Below, one piece after another: positions 56,897 through 64,000 of a stretch of DNA of 64,000 bases; position 1 is the first letter of the stretch; each line of letters starts with the position of its first letter. A program made the position numbers and the translations under genes. The stretch is from Pseudomonas marincola (GTDB lineage: Bacteria > Pseudomonadota > Gammaproteobacteria > Pseudomonadales > Pseudomonadaceae), in NCBI RefSeq assembly GCF_900116605.1, contig NZ_FPBC01000001.1, positions 62,001 through 126,000 of the forward strand, in the 5' to 3' direction. A model generated the notes under the pieces. It was not told the origin of the DNA. It searched no databases and saw only the letters and a list, made by a program, of their open reading frames with translations.

Positions 56897-58108
56897 ATGC
56901 AGTTCAGCAAATCGAACAAGCTTGCCAACGTCTGTTATGACATTCGCGGTCCCGTCCTCAAGCACGCCAAGCGTCTGGAAGAAGAAGGCCAGCGCATTCT
57001 CAAGCTGAACATCGGCAACCCGGCTCCCTTCGGCTTCGAAGCGCCGGAAGAAATCCTGCAGGACGTGATCCGCAACCTGCCGACAGCGCAGGGTTACAGC
57101 GATTCAAAAGGCTTGTTCAGTGCCCGTAAAGCGGTCATGCAGTACTACCAGCAGAAAAACGTCGAAGGCATCGGCATCGAGGACATCTACCTCGGCAACG
57201 GTGTTTCCGAACTGATCGTGATGGCCATGCAGGCGCTGCTCAACAATGGCGATGAAGTCCTGATCCCGGCGCCCGACTATCCGCTCTGGACAGCCTCGGT
57301 GGCGCTCTCGGGCGGCAAGCCCGTGCATTATCTGTGCGACGAGCAAGCTGGCTGGTTCCCGGACATCGCCGACATGCGCGCCAAGATCACGCCGAACACC
57401 AAGGCATTGGTGCTGATCAACCCGAACAACCCGACCGGCGCGGTGTACTCCAAAGAAGTGCTCGCGGACATCGTCGAGTTGGCGCGCCAGCACAATTTGG
57501 TGATTTTCTCGGACGAAATCTACGACAAGATTCTCTATGATCAGGCCCAGCACATCTGCACCGCTTCGCTGGCGCCCGACGTGCTTTGCCTGACCTTCAA
57601 CGGCCTGTCGAAGTCTTACCGCATTGCCGGTTTCCGCTCTGGCTGGGTGGCCATCAGCGGCCCGAAACACCGCGCGCAAAGCTACATCGAAGGCATCGAC
57701 ATTCTGGCCAACATGCGCCTTTGCGCCAACGTGCCGAGCCAGCACGCGATCCAGACCGCACTGGGCGGTTATCAGAGCATCAATGATCTGGTACTGCCGA
57801 ACGGCCGGCTGTTGGAACAACGCAACCGCACCTGGGAACTGCTCAACGATATTCCCGGCGTCAGCTGCGTAAAACCGATGGGCGCGCTGTACGCATTCCC
57901 GAAAATTGATCCGAAAGTCTGCCCGATCCATAACGATGAAAAATTCGTGCTCGATCTGCTGCTCTCCGAAAAACTGCTGGTGGTTCAGGGCACCGCGTTC
58001 AACTGGCCGTGGCCGGATCATTTCCGCGTCGTCACCCTGCCCCGTGTCGATGAACTGGAAATGGCAATCGGCCGGATCGGCAACTTCCTGAAAAGCTACA
58101 AGCAGTAA
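56897..58108 (+). CDS. alaA: AlaA-type alanine aminotransferase
   Basis: A 403-residue class I aminotransferase (E. coli AlaA is 405). The N-terminus MQFSKSNKLANVCYDIRGPV is characteristic. NPNNPTGAVYS binds the substrate carboxylate and cofactor. SDEIYDKILYD holds the cofactor Asp/Tyr. FNGLSKSYRIAGFRSGW carries the PLP Lys and phosphate-binding Arg. It transfers the amino group from glutamate to pyruvate. The long upstream frame from 56702 covers the operator region and is not used; ATG at 56897 has AGGA at nine bases. Confidence 0.93.
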   Translation: MQFSKSNKLANVCYDIRGPVLKHAKRLEEEGQRILKLNIGNPAPFGFEAPEEILQDVIRNLPTAQGYSDSKGLFSARKAVMQYYQQKNVEGIGIEDIYLGNGVSELIVMAMQALLNNGDEVLIPAPDYPLWTASVALSGGKPVHYLCDEQAGWFPDIADMRAKITPNTKALVLINPNNPTGAVYSKEVLADIVELARQHNLVIFSDEIYDKILYDQAQHICTASLAPDVLCLTFNGLSKSYRIAGFRSGWVAISGPKHRAQSYIEGIDILANMRLCANVPSQHAIQTALGGYQSINDLVLPNGRLLEQRNRTWELLNDIPGVSCVKPMGALYAFPKIDPKVCPIHNDEKFVLDLLLSEKLLVVQGTAFNWPWPDHFRVVTLPRVDELEMAIGRIGNFLKSYKQ

Positions 58109-58113
58109 TCCTC

Positions 58114-58148
58114 AAGCCCGGTGGCAAACTCTGCGACCGGGCTTTTTT
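58114..58148 (+). terminator. Intrinsic terminator of alaA
   Basis: A 9-bp stem (AAGCCCGGT with ACCGGGCTT) and 13-base loop are followed by a T6 run (58143-58148). Confidence 0.85.
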
Positions 58149-58176
58149 GTAAGTGATGACGTCTCAAGTTGGGCCC

Positions 58177-58629
58177 ATGGATTTACACATCGACGATTTC
58201 TACAAAGACGCCGCCGCCACCTTGCTGATGCTGTATCAGGCCTTTCCGCGCAAGATTGCGGTGTATGTCGAAGACCTGATCGGCCGCGAAGAACCCGATG
58301 AATATGGCTTGCCGAGCAAGCGCCATCTGGGTTGCCTGAGCACCATGCTGTGGCTGGCGGATGAAGGATTTATCCGCTACGAAACCACCATCAGCTACGA
58401 CGCCATGGATCAAGCCGTGCTCACCGAACGGGGCTTTTTAAATCTCACCCGCAGCGTGCCACACGTGGTCAGTAACGAGCCGGCACTGCCGCCCAGCGTG
58501 CGCCGTACCCAGGCGACACTGGCCTATCAGCTTCGTGACGCGATGAATCAACAACACAGTGAACGTATCGTCCGACTCAGCCGTCTACTCTTCGCCAATG
58601 CCGCGCCCGCCGAGCACGACACAGTTTGA
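58177..58629 (+). CDS. Conserved hypothetical protein between alaA and htpX
   Basis: A 150-residue protein I cannot name. It begins MDLHIDDFYKDAAATLLMLY, has DLIGREEPDEYGLPSKRHL and LWLADEGFIRYETTISYDAM, and looks like a winged-helix-type alpha/beta domain (LTERGFLNLTR resembles the end of a wing). A gene with this place between an aminotransferase and htpX is present in P. aeruginosa (memory). The start at 58177 is chosen because it gives the conserved-looking N-terminus; the ribosome-binding site is poor. Confidence 0.65.
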   Translation: MDLHIDDFYKDAAATLLMLYQAFPRKIAVYVEDLIGREEPDEYGLPSKRHLGCLSTMLWLADEGFIRYETTISYDAMDQAVLTERGFLNLTRSVPHVVSNEPALPPSVRRTQATLAYQLRDAMNQQHSERIVRLSRLLFANAAPAEHDTV

Positions 58630-58717
58630 AATAGTCGCCGAGTTGAAGTGTTCGATGCGCCCCCTTATATAGCCCTGTATTCAGTAGCCTTTTCCCGTTG
58701 AGGAGTTGTTTCAAACC

Positions 58718-59590
58718 ATGAAACGCATTTTCCTGTTCCTAGCCACCAACATGGCGGTGTTGTTAGTCGCCAGCGTCACGCTGAAGCTGCTGGGCGTTGA
58801 TCGTTACACCGGACAGAACTACGGCAGCCTGCTCGCGTTCTGTGCCGTCTTCGGCTTTGCAGGTTCGCTGGTGTCGCTGTTCATCTCCAAGTGGATGGCG
58901 AAGATGAGCACAGGCACGCAGATCATCACTCAACCGCGCACACGCCATGAGCAATGGCTGTTGCAGACCGTTGAAGAGCTGTCGCGCGATGCCGGTATCA
59001 AAATGCCGGAAGTGGGCATTTTCCCCGCTTACGAGTCGAACGCATTCGCCACCGGCTGGAACAAGAACGATGCATTGGTAGCCGTAAGTCAGGGCCTGCT
59101 GGAACGCTTCTCGCCCGACGAAGTGAAAGCCGTTCTGGCCCACGAAATCGGCCACGTTGCCAATGGCGACATGGTCACGCTGGCGCTGATTCAGGGCGTA
59201 GTAAACACCTTCGTGATGTTCTTTGCGCGGATCTTCGGTAACTTTGTCGACAAAGCCATTCTGAAAAACGAAGGTGGCCCGGGTATTGGCTACTTTGTTG
59301 CGACCATCTTCGCAGAACTGGTACTCGGCATTCTGGCCAGCATCATCGTCATGTGGTTCTCGCGTAAGCGTGAATTCAAGGCCGATGAAGCCGGCGCCCG
59401 CCTTGCCAGCACCGAATCCATGATCGCAGCCCTGCAGCGCCTGCGCTCTGAGCAGAACGTGCCTGTCGAGATGCCAAGCACCTTGGCTGCATTCGGCATC
59501 AACGGCGGCCTGAAAAACGGCCTCGCCGGCCTGCTGATGAGCCACCCGCCGCTTGAAGTGCGCATCGAAGCCCTGCGCCAGCGTCGCTAA
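58718..59590 (+). CDS. htpX: HtpX, membrane zinc metalloprotease
   Basis: A 290-residue M48 protease. The zinc motif is [10 protein letters not shown] (His142, Glu143, His146), with the third ligand Glu in [14 protein letters not shown]. Four membrane segments: about 4-24, 36-57, 156-176 and 192-214. It degrades damaged membrane proteins together with FtsH. ATG at 58718; the GAGGAG lies 12 bases upstream, a little far. It has its own terminator. Confidence 0.94.
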   Translation: MKRIFLFLATNMAVLLVASVTLKLLGVDRYTGQNYGSLLAFCAVFGFAGSLVSLFISKWMAKMSTGTQIITQPRTRHEQWLLQTVEELSRDAGIKMPEVGIFPAYESNAFATGWNKNDALVAVSQGLLERFSPDEVKAVLAHEIGHVANGDMVTLALIQGVVNTFVMFFARIFGNFVDKAILKNEGGPGIGYFVATIFAELVLGILASIIVMWFSRKREFKADEAGARLASTESMIAALQRLRSEQNVPVEMPSTLAAFGINGGLKNGLAGLLMSHPPLEVRIEALRQRR

Positions 59591-59608
59591 AACGCATCGC
59601 AGCAACCG

Positions 59609-59639
59609 AAAAAAGGCGACCACGCAGGTCGCCTTTTTT
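59609..59639 (+). terminator. Intrinsic terminator of htpX
   Basis: A perfect 13-bp stem (59609-59621 with 59627-59639), 5-base loop, ending in a T-tract. Confidence 0.92.
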
Positions 59640-59782
59640 ATTGCCCGATAGCCAGCCCTGCCCGATGCGTGTTCAGCAGACGTTGAACCCGCGCCAGAAA
59701 ACCCGGTCAATTTTAATAACTGCAGCCCTGTGGCTACAGCCTCCTTCGCAAGCCGAAAACGGCCCTGAACAGGAGCAAAACC

Positions 59783-60169
59783 ATGACCGAATACAATTGG
59801 GATCTGATTGAAAACTTACTCCGCCATGCCCAGAGCAGTGGCGGTGAGTCGTTCAAGCCTCGCGAATACGCCGAACAACTGGCGCATCAGAAAAGCACGA
59901 TCAGCACCGCCAAGCCCAATCTGGATGACCTGAAAAAACTCGCCTGCGATTACGAAGCCTTACTGCTAAAGGCGGACTTCATTGCACCACGGCCCGAAGA
60001 GCGCGGTGGCAACGGCGAAAACTTCGTGCTTACCGATCGCGGCCAACGCCTGCTGAACCTGCTTGGCAATCAGCAAGCCCGCGAACAACTCGACGCCAAA
60101 GGCAAGGCCGCGCTGGTACCTGAAGTGTTCGACTCCCTGCCCGCAACAGCCCCAATCGCAAGTCGCTGA
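59783..60169 (+). CDS. Hypothetical protein, possible winged-helix
   Basis: A 128-residue protein without a recognised family. Charged and helical N-terminus (MTEYNWDLIENLLRHAQ), then LDDLKKLACDYEALLLKADF and GNGENFVLTDRGQRLLNLLG, which resembles the wing and last helix of a winged-helix regulator. The C-terminus is likely disordered. A good ribosome-binding site (AGGAG at seven bases) supports expression. No neighbours suggest a function. Confidence 0.65.
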   Translation: MTEYNWDLIENLLRHAQSSGGESFKPREYAEQLAHQKSTISTAKPNLDDLKKLACDYEALLLKADFIAPRPEERGGNGENFVLTDRGQRLLNLLGNQQAREQLDAKGKAALVPEVFDSLPATAPIASR

Positions 60170-60356
60170 TTAGCCACCGGCTCTGATTTCAGCATTAATG
60201 ACGGAGTAGTCGTACTGGCGGGAAACCCGGGCTTTTTCCGTGTGCTCTAAGCGTGACTGGTCGCCATGTGGCGGCCCGGGCGCTGACTCGATCTCGCACC
60301 ACCCCACGCAGGACTAAAAGACCAGCGCGGGGCGATTCGACATACCATCAGTGACG

Positions 60357-61025
60357 TCAGTCTTTCAGCAGCCTGTAAACCCGCTCATCAAGCGCCGTCA
60401 GGCCGCGCTCAGCAAAGCGCCAGTTCAATCCCATGACATCGGACACCTCTAGCGTCTCAAGCTGCCAGCCAGCGCTGTACAACGCCTTAACTTCTTCAGG
60501 ATTCACCGCGAACGGCGGGCCATCCATCTGCGCCTGATCATATTCAAGCGTCACCAAGAGTCCCTGGGCGCCTGCCGGCAAAATACTCAGCAAGTGAGCG
60601 GCATAACGCTGGCGCATTTCGGGGGGTAACGCGATCAACGCCGCACGGTCGTAAAACCCAACGCAAGCGCCAACCTGCTCTGCAGTCAGGGCAAAGAAGT
60701 CACCGCAATAAATCTCTACCGGGCCGGCGCTGTAAACCGTGAAAGCACCTTCTTGGCGAATGCCGGGCGTCAGTTGTTGCTCGGCAAAGAACGCCTGTGC
60801 CGCTGTCTCGGCCAACTCTACCCCTAGAACCTTATGACCCTGTGCAGCCAACCAGGCCATGTCCAGGCTCTTGCCGCACAGTGGCACCAGAATTTGCGAG
60901 CCGTCTGCCCCGGCGTCGGTAAATTGCAGGGTTTGCCAAAAGCGCTGCAAATAGTCGTTAACCTGCTTGGCGTGAAAACCGATTTCGTTGCGCGCCCAGC
61001 GCTGTTGCCAGAATTCAGCTTGCAT
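60357..61025 (-). CDS. tpm: Thiopurine S-methyltransferase family protein
   Basis: A 222-residue SAM methyltransferase. The N-terminal [18 protein letters not shown] is the Tpm signature. SAM-binding motif I is [20 protein letters not shown], then [15 protein letters not shown], and [17 protein letters not shown] in the middle. Bacterial Tpm methylates selenium and tellurium oxyanions as well as thiopurines and can detoxify thiol compounds. ATG at 61025 follows GAGGAG. Divergent from ygiD. Confidence 0.93.
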   Translation of the reverse strand: MQAEFWQQRWARNEIGFHAKQVNDYLQRFWQTLQFTDAGADGSQILVPLCGKSLDMAWLAAQGHKVLGVELAETAAQAFFAEQQLTPGIRQEGAFTVYSAGPVEIYCGDFFALTAEQVGACVGFYDRAALIALPPEMRQRYAAHLLSILPAGAQGLLVTLEYDQAQMDGPPFAVNPEEVKALYSAGWQLETLEVSDVMGLNWRFAERGLTALDERVYRLLKD

Positions 61026-61194
61026 AATCACTCCTCGGTAGTTGACTGCATGGTGCCGCAAATTGGACTCATGCGCCAAGCCACCGAATACCTGCCGGTC
61101 AAGCATCCAGTTTTCTGATCGATTTAGTCAAATAAACCCATTTGAGTTGCCGACTTTATCGATAGAAAATCGCGCCTATCACTGAGGAGCACGT

Positions 61195-61962
61195 ATGCAA
61201 CCGAGCCTGTACATTTCTCACGGATCGCCCATGCTCGCCCTCGATCCGGGCGCCATCGGCGTTGCATTGCGCCGACTCGCCGATGCGCTGCCGCGGCCAG
61301 ACGCGATTGTGCTGATGTCGGCGCATTGGGCCAGCCACGACCTGCGCGTCAGCAGCGCCGCACATCCCGAAACCTGGCACGACTTCTCGGGCTTTCCGCC
61401 CGCCCTGCACCAAGTTCAGTACCCGGCGCCAGGCAGCCCTGAACTTGCCGGGAAAATCCTGCAAATGCTCGATGCCAGCGACCTGCCTGCACAAGCAGAT
61501 GAGCAACGACCATTCGATCATGGCACTTGGGTGCCGTTATCATTGATGTATCCGCAGGCCGATATCCCGGTGGTGCAAATTTCACTGCCGGTCAAACAGG
61601 GCCCTGAATTTCAGCAACGTATCGGCAAGGCGCTGCGGCCGTTGCGCGAACAAAACATCCTGCTGATCGGCTCAGGCAGCATCACCCATAACCTGTATGA
61701 ACTCGACAGATATGCAGAACCCGAAGTGAGCGCACCCTGGGCGCAAGCATTTCGCGACTGGATGGTGGCAGCATTGTCCGCCGGCGATGAAGAGGCGCTG
61801 CTCAACTACCGCCAAATCGCCCCGCACGCCACACGAAATCACCCAACCGATGAGCACTTGCTGCCGCTGTACTTCGCACGGGGTGCAGGCGATGCATTCA
61901 AAATTGAACACAGCGGTTTTACTCTGGGATCACTGGCAATGGATATTTACAGCTTTGCCTGA
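61195..61962 (+). CDS. ygiD: 4,5-DOPA-extradiol dioxygenase family protein (YgiD)
   Basis: A 255-residue class III extradiol dioxygenase. Motifs: LYISHGSPMLALDPG, VLMSAHWASHDLRVSS with metal-binding His, QRPFDHGTWVPLSLMYP, GSGSITHNLYELD, and DEHLLPLYFARGAG. These give the His and Glu ligands of the LigB-like site. In E. coli YgiD opens the DOPA ring; the physiological substrate is unknown. ATG follows TGAGGAG. Last gene of core composition before the AT-rich right end. Confidence 0.92.
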   Translation: MQPSLYISHGSPMLALDPGAIGVALRRLADALPRPDAIVLMSAHWASHDLRVSSAAHPETWHDFSGFPPALHQVQYPAPGSPELAGKILQMLDASDLPAQADEQRPFDHGTWVPLSLMYPQADIPVVQISLPVKQGPEFQQRIGKALRPLREQNILLIGSGSITHNLYELDRYAEPEVSAPWAQAFRDWMVAALSAGDEEALLNYRQIAPHATRNHPTDEHLLPLYFARGAGDAFKIEHSGFTLGSLAMDIYSFA

Positions 61963-62184
61963 ATACGCGCACGCCAATTCATCGAAGTAAACAGTCGATT
62001 ATTCAAGTCGCGGGATACCAAGGGGATTCAATAAGGAGTTATTGCGTTGGGCTTCCCAGTTGCTGGGAGCCGATTACAGCGGAACACTATTTGTAGTGAT
62101 CAACTGTTTTCTGAACAGCTAGAGGTCTTGAGGCTATTTTCTTGATTTTAATAGCACTCTCACTTTGCATGCCAAAATATTCTT
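61963..62184. other. Junction of core chromosome and AT-rich segment
   Basis: These 222 bases show the change from GC-rich to AT-rich composition at about 62.05-62.10 kb. A small hairpin (GGCTTCCCAG with CTGGGAGCC, near 62047-62068) is present. No tRNA, integrase or direct repeat to mark an attachment site was seen. Confidence 0.5.
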
Positions 62185-62853
62185 TTAAGTGCCTTTCAGC
62201 AACCTTCCTTGATCAAGCCAAAGCAAATCCACATCACCGTTAACTAAAGCTCGGATATGGGCTACTCTGTTCGAGTGTCTCATATTCGGCTCAATACATA
62301 ACAAAGACTTAGGATATTTTAGATATGCAACAATAACTGCATCATAATCATCGACCCCACTTGCCATTATTGTCCTAATACCAAGCCCTCCAGAGAGGTT
62401 ACTGCCATAATAAGCTATCTTTAGGTAAGCGGAGGCGATTTCTTTTTTTTCGAATTCACTACTTAGCATAACCGCTAAAATCTGCTCTCGAATTTTCCTT
62501 CTTGGTGTCTTCTCGTATCGTCTAGTAACTGTGCGAACTAGTTGCTGTTCTATCGTGCTCGCTCCTTGCGTTCTTCCTACTGCGACCCTTACTTTTAACG
62601 CTCTAATTATTGCAAAAGGGTCAATACCATAATGGAGTGAACTACGATGATCTTCTGCGATTATCAAGGTATACAAAAGAGAATCACTTATTTCTACCGG
62701 ATACTTCGGTCTCAACTCATGGACAACAGAAATGCAATTGTTTAAATCATCGATTATTGATCTATATGCAAATAGCCTTACCAGCGCAGCTGCTAGACTG
62801 ATGGGGACCGTGAGCACTTTGAAGGATGCTCTTTGAAGGCTTCTCTGCCACAC
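62185..62853 (-). CDS. Stand-alone GT51-like peptidoglycan glycosyltransferase (GTG start)
   Basis: A 222-residue protein with only a GT51 domain. Motif 1 is AEDHRSSLHYGIDPFAI (Glu67, Asp68, His74). Motif 2 is GASTIEQQLVRTV (residues 98-110). Motif 3 is RRKIREQILAVML with the second catalytic Glu123. Motif 4 is AYLKIAYYGSNL. A hydrophobic N-terminus (residues 13-29) may anchor it in the inner membrane. It lacks a transpeptidase domain and, at motif 1, has Ser-Ser-Leu where true enzymes have an aromatic residue. GT51 enzymes polymerise lipid II. GTG at 62853 has AAGGA at eight bases. It overlaps the upstream 2TM gene by 61 bases in another frame. AT-rich and probably acquired. Confidence 0.78.
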   Translation of the reverse strand: MWQRSLQRASFKVLTVPISLAAALVRLFAYRSIIDDLNNCISVVHELRPKYPVEISDSLLYTLIIAEDHRSSLHYGIDPFAIIRALKVRVAVGRTQGASTIEQQLVRTVTRRYEKTPRRKIREQILAVMLSSEFEKKEIASAYLKIAYYGSNLSGGLGIRTIMASGVDDYDAVIVAYLKYPKSLLCIEPNMRHSNRVAHIRALVNGDVDLLWLDQGRLLKGT

Positions 62854-63428
62854 AATACAGTTCCTTTTGTGTTTGCCGCTGTAGAATAAAACTCCCCTGA
62901 AAATGGAATAAACCTTTTAAATATCAACCCAAAAAACCTATACCTATCTATTTTGACAAGCATATATATCGTGCTATCTCTAAGCTCACCTTTCTCTATA
63001 ATATGAAGGTGCAAAACACTGCTCCTTATATAATTTCTTTCCACTCTTCCCGTTATCACACCGCGACTCTTACCTACCCCCTCAAAGTCATTACAGGCCT
63101 CAGGAGTCATATCACCAGTTTTCTCAGAGGTACCTGAAATTATGTACCCATCGGAATAAAGAATCAGAGTGTGGAAAGTAATCAGATTCCTATATGGATT
63201 ATAGGCAGAAGAAGTTGCAGAGCTTTTTGTATGAAAAACCCCTGAGTAATTGGCGGCCCTATTGAAAAACTCTCGAATCGTGAAAATCACGAGTGCCGTG
63301 ACCAATGCAGCAACAAGCGAACCATAATTTGATGAAGCCAAACCAAAGTTGTGTATTACATAAAGGGTACTTACAATCGCTTGACAGGCACTCAAAACAT
63401 AAAGCTCTAGAGTTATACAAAAAGACAT
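62793..63428 (-). CDS. 2TM protein with beta-rich domain, possibly Cap15/S-2TM-beta-like
   Basis: A 211-residue protein with no certain family. Two N-terminal membrane helices (about 4-25 and 35-54) are followed by a cytoplasmic domain of alternating hydrophobic strands: TFHTLILYSDGYIISGT, GVITGRVERNYIRSSVLHLH, STIYMLVKIDRYRFFG. It ends with FSGEFYSTAANTKGTVL. The two-helix plus beta-barrel layout and the closing G-x-(F/Y)-Y-x-T-x2-N-T-x-G pattern resemble Cap15-type effectors of CBASS; that is inference. ATG at 63428 has GGAAG at six bases; an in-frame TTG at 63464 is possible. Downstream, the GT51-like gene overlaps its end. Confidence 0.6.
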   Translation of the reverse strand: MSFCITLELYVLSACQAIVSTLYVIHNFGLASSNYGSLVAALVTALVIFTIREFFNRAANYSGVFHTKSSATSSAYNPYRNLITFHTLILYSDGYIISGTSEKTGDMTPEACNDFEGVGKSRGVITGRVERNYIRSSVLHLHIIEKGELRDSTIYMLVKIDRYRFFGLIFKRFIPFSGEFYSTAANTKGTVLCGREAFKEHPSKCSRSPSV

Positions 63429-63816
63429 TAGTAGCTTCCACCTCGCAAACCGAGCATTTACCAAAATGCTAGCATGATCAGTGGCCGATAGTACTAACTG
63501 TGATTATTATATTGAAATCTGAAAGATCAGTATTGGGAGCATTAGCCCCAAAAGTTCAGATAGATAAAATTTCTCTACATATGCATGAGCACGCAGATTT
63601 TCAACTATCGAAAATTTAGCCAATAATTCTCGTCACGCCTTTCACAACATTAATTTGAAGCGGAGTCATTCGCTTGGGAGCAGAGTTGATGCCCTCGGCA
63701 TAAGCGAATAGATTCCAACGAGCTAAACTGGAGCGTTTGACCGCCCTTAGGGACAAAATCTAGCAATGCATTCAGCCCATACTGAAGAAGGTCATTCATC
63801 CCCAGCAGGCTGACCT
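63429..63816. other. AT-rich intergenic region upstream of the 2TM/GT51 unit
   Basis: About 390 bases without a gene I can support. It must contain the promoter of the minus-strand pair. On the minus strand two short overlapping frames (63616-63799) look like remnants of a frameshifted coding region. No repeat or tRNA is visible. Confidence 0.4.
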
Positions 63817-64000
63817 ATGCGCTGCAAAACAATCGCGACGAGTCTTTCGAATACATGGGTATACCCAACACTCAACTATAAAGTATTAGTGCAGCGCGGG
63901 AGGATCGATACAGGTGATGCAGAAGCCGCGCTTGAGATGACAGCATACAGAACAAGAATGACACGAGCAGTCCACCGCTTAGGTGTACCTAAACGCGACA
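63817..64000 (+). CDS. Possible partial gene running off the right edge
   Basis: An open frame of 61 codons from ATG 63817 to the window end, with an in-frame stop two codons upstream. The protein begins MRCKTIATSLSNTWVYP and ends in a basic helical stretch (YRTRMTRAVHRLGVPKRD) that could be DNA-binding. The ribosome-binding site is weak and no family is recognised. Needs the next bases to confirm. Confidence 0.3.
   Translation, partial: MRCKTIATSLSNTWVYPTLNYKVLVQRGRIDTGDAEAALEMTAYRTRMTRAVHRLGVPKRD

Noticed and set aside
61963..64000. Prophage or integrative element
   Set aside because: No integrase, phage structural gene, tRNA edge or direct repeat was found; only the AT-rich composition suggests transfer.

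Overview
The window is a gamma-proteobacterial chromosome segment, almost certainly from the genus Pseudomonas. The evidence is the OprI lipoprotein gene, acnD-prpF, cysB, fabAB, selDU, tgpA, sagS, ospR, htpX and tpm, several of them in neighbourhoods typical of that genus. No species is assigned. Most of the window is moderately GC-rich core chromosome. The last ~2 kb (from about 61.96 kb) is visibly AT-rich and looks acquired.

Layout. 1-2.9 kb: end of the methylcitrate (propionate) pathway (acnD, prpF). 3.0-8.8 kb: cysB, a UspA protein, a 5'-nucleotidase, a panE-like reductase with a thioredoxin-like gene, a PilZ gene and a DAHP synthase. 8.9-11.4 kb: GNAT acetyltransferase, GntP permease and oprI. 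11.5-17.7 kb: L,D-transpeptidase, tesA divergent from an ABC exporter (ybbA-ybbP type), and greB. 18-24.4 kb: DoxX, MltF-type lytic transglycosylase, tatD, a periplasmic SUOX-fold protein paired with a diguanylate cyclase, and a thioesterase. 24.5-29.2 kb: CHAD protein and the moxR-DUF58-tgpA operon. 29.3-32.4 kb: flavin reductase-like protein, lipoprotein and selD-selU. 32.7-46.7 kb: patatin, AI-2E exporter, GST, two alpha/beta hydrolases, hotdog thioesterase, acyl-CoA synthetase, sixA, gpsA, a PA1611-type hybrid kinase and fabA-fabB. 46.8-50.2 kb: DUF3859, amidohydrolase, pirin, dienelactone hydrolase. 50.3-50.9 kb: a duplicated tRNA-Glu/tRNA-Gly pair with a strong promoter and terminator. 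51-61 kb: membrane protein, msrC, DUF815 ATPase, sagS, ospR-gpx, alaA, htpX, tpm and ygiD.

Functional links. Two hybrid kinases of the SagS/PA1611 class, a diguanylate cyclase and a PilZ protein tie the window to sessile/motile control. fabA-fabB, tesA, two other thioesterases and an acyl-CoA synthetase handle fatty acyl chains. Gpx-OspR and MsrC deal with oxidative damage. The L,D-transpeptidase, OprI and MltF-type enzyme act on the cell envelope.

The least ordinary part is the AT-rich right end. It holds a two-gene unit on the minus strand: a protein with two N-terminal membrane helices and a beta-rich soluble domain reminiscent of Cap15-type (S-2TM-beta) effectors, overlapping by 61 bases a free-standing GT51-like peptidoglycan glycosyltransferase. 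I know of no described system with this pair. It is the best candidate for an undescribed envelope-directed conflict or defence module.
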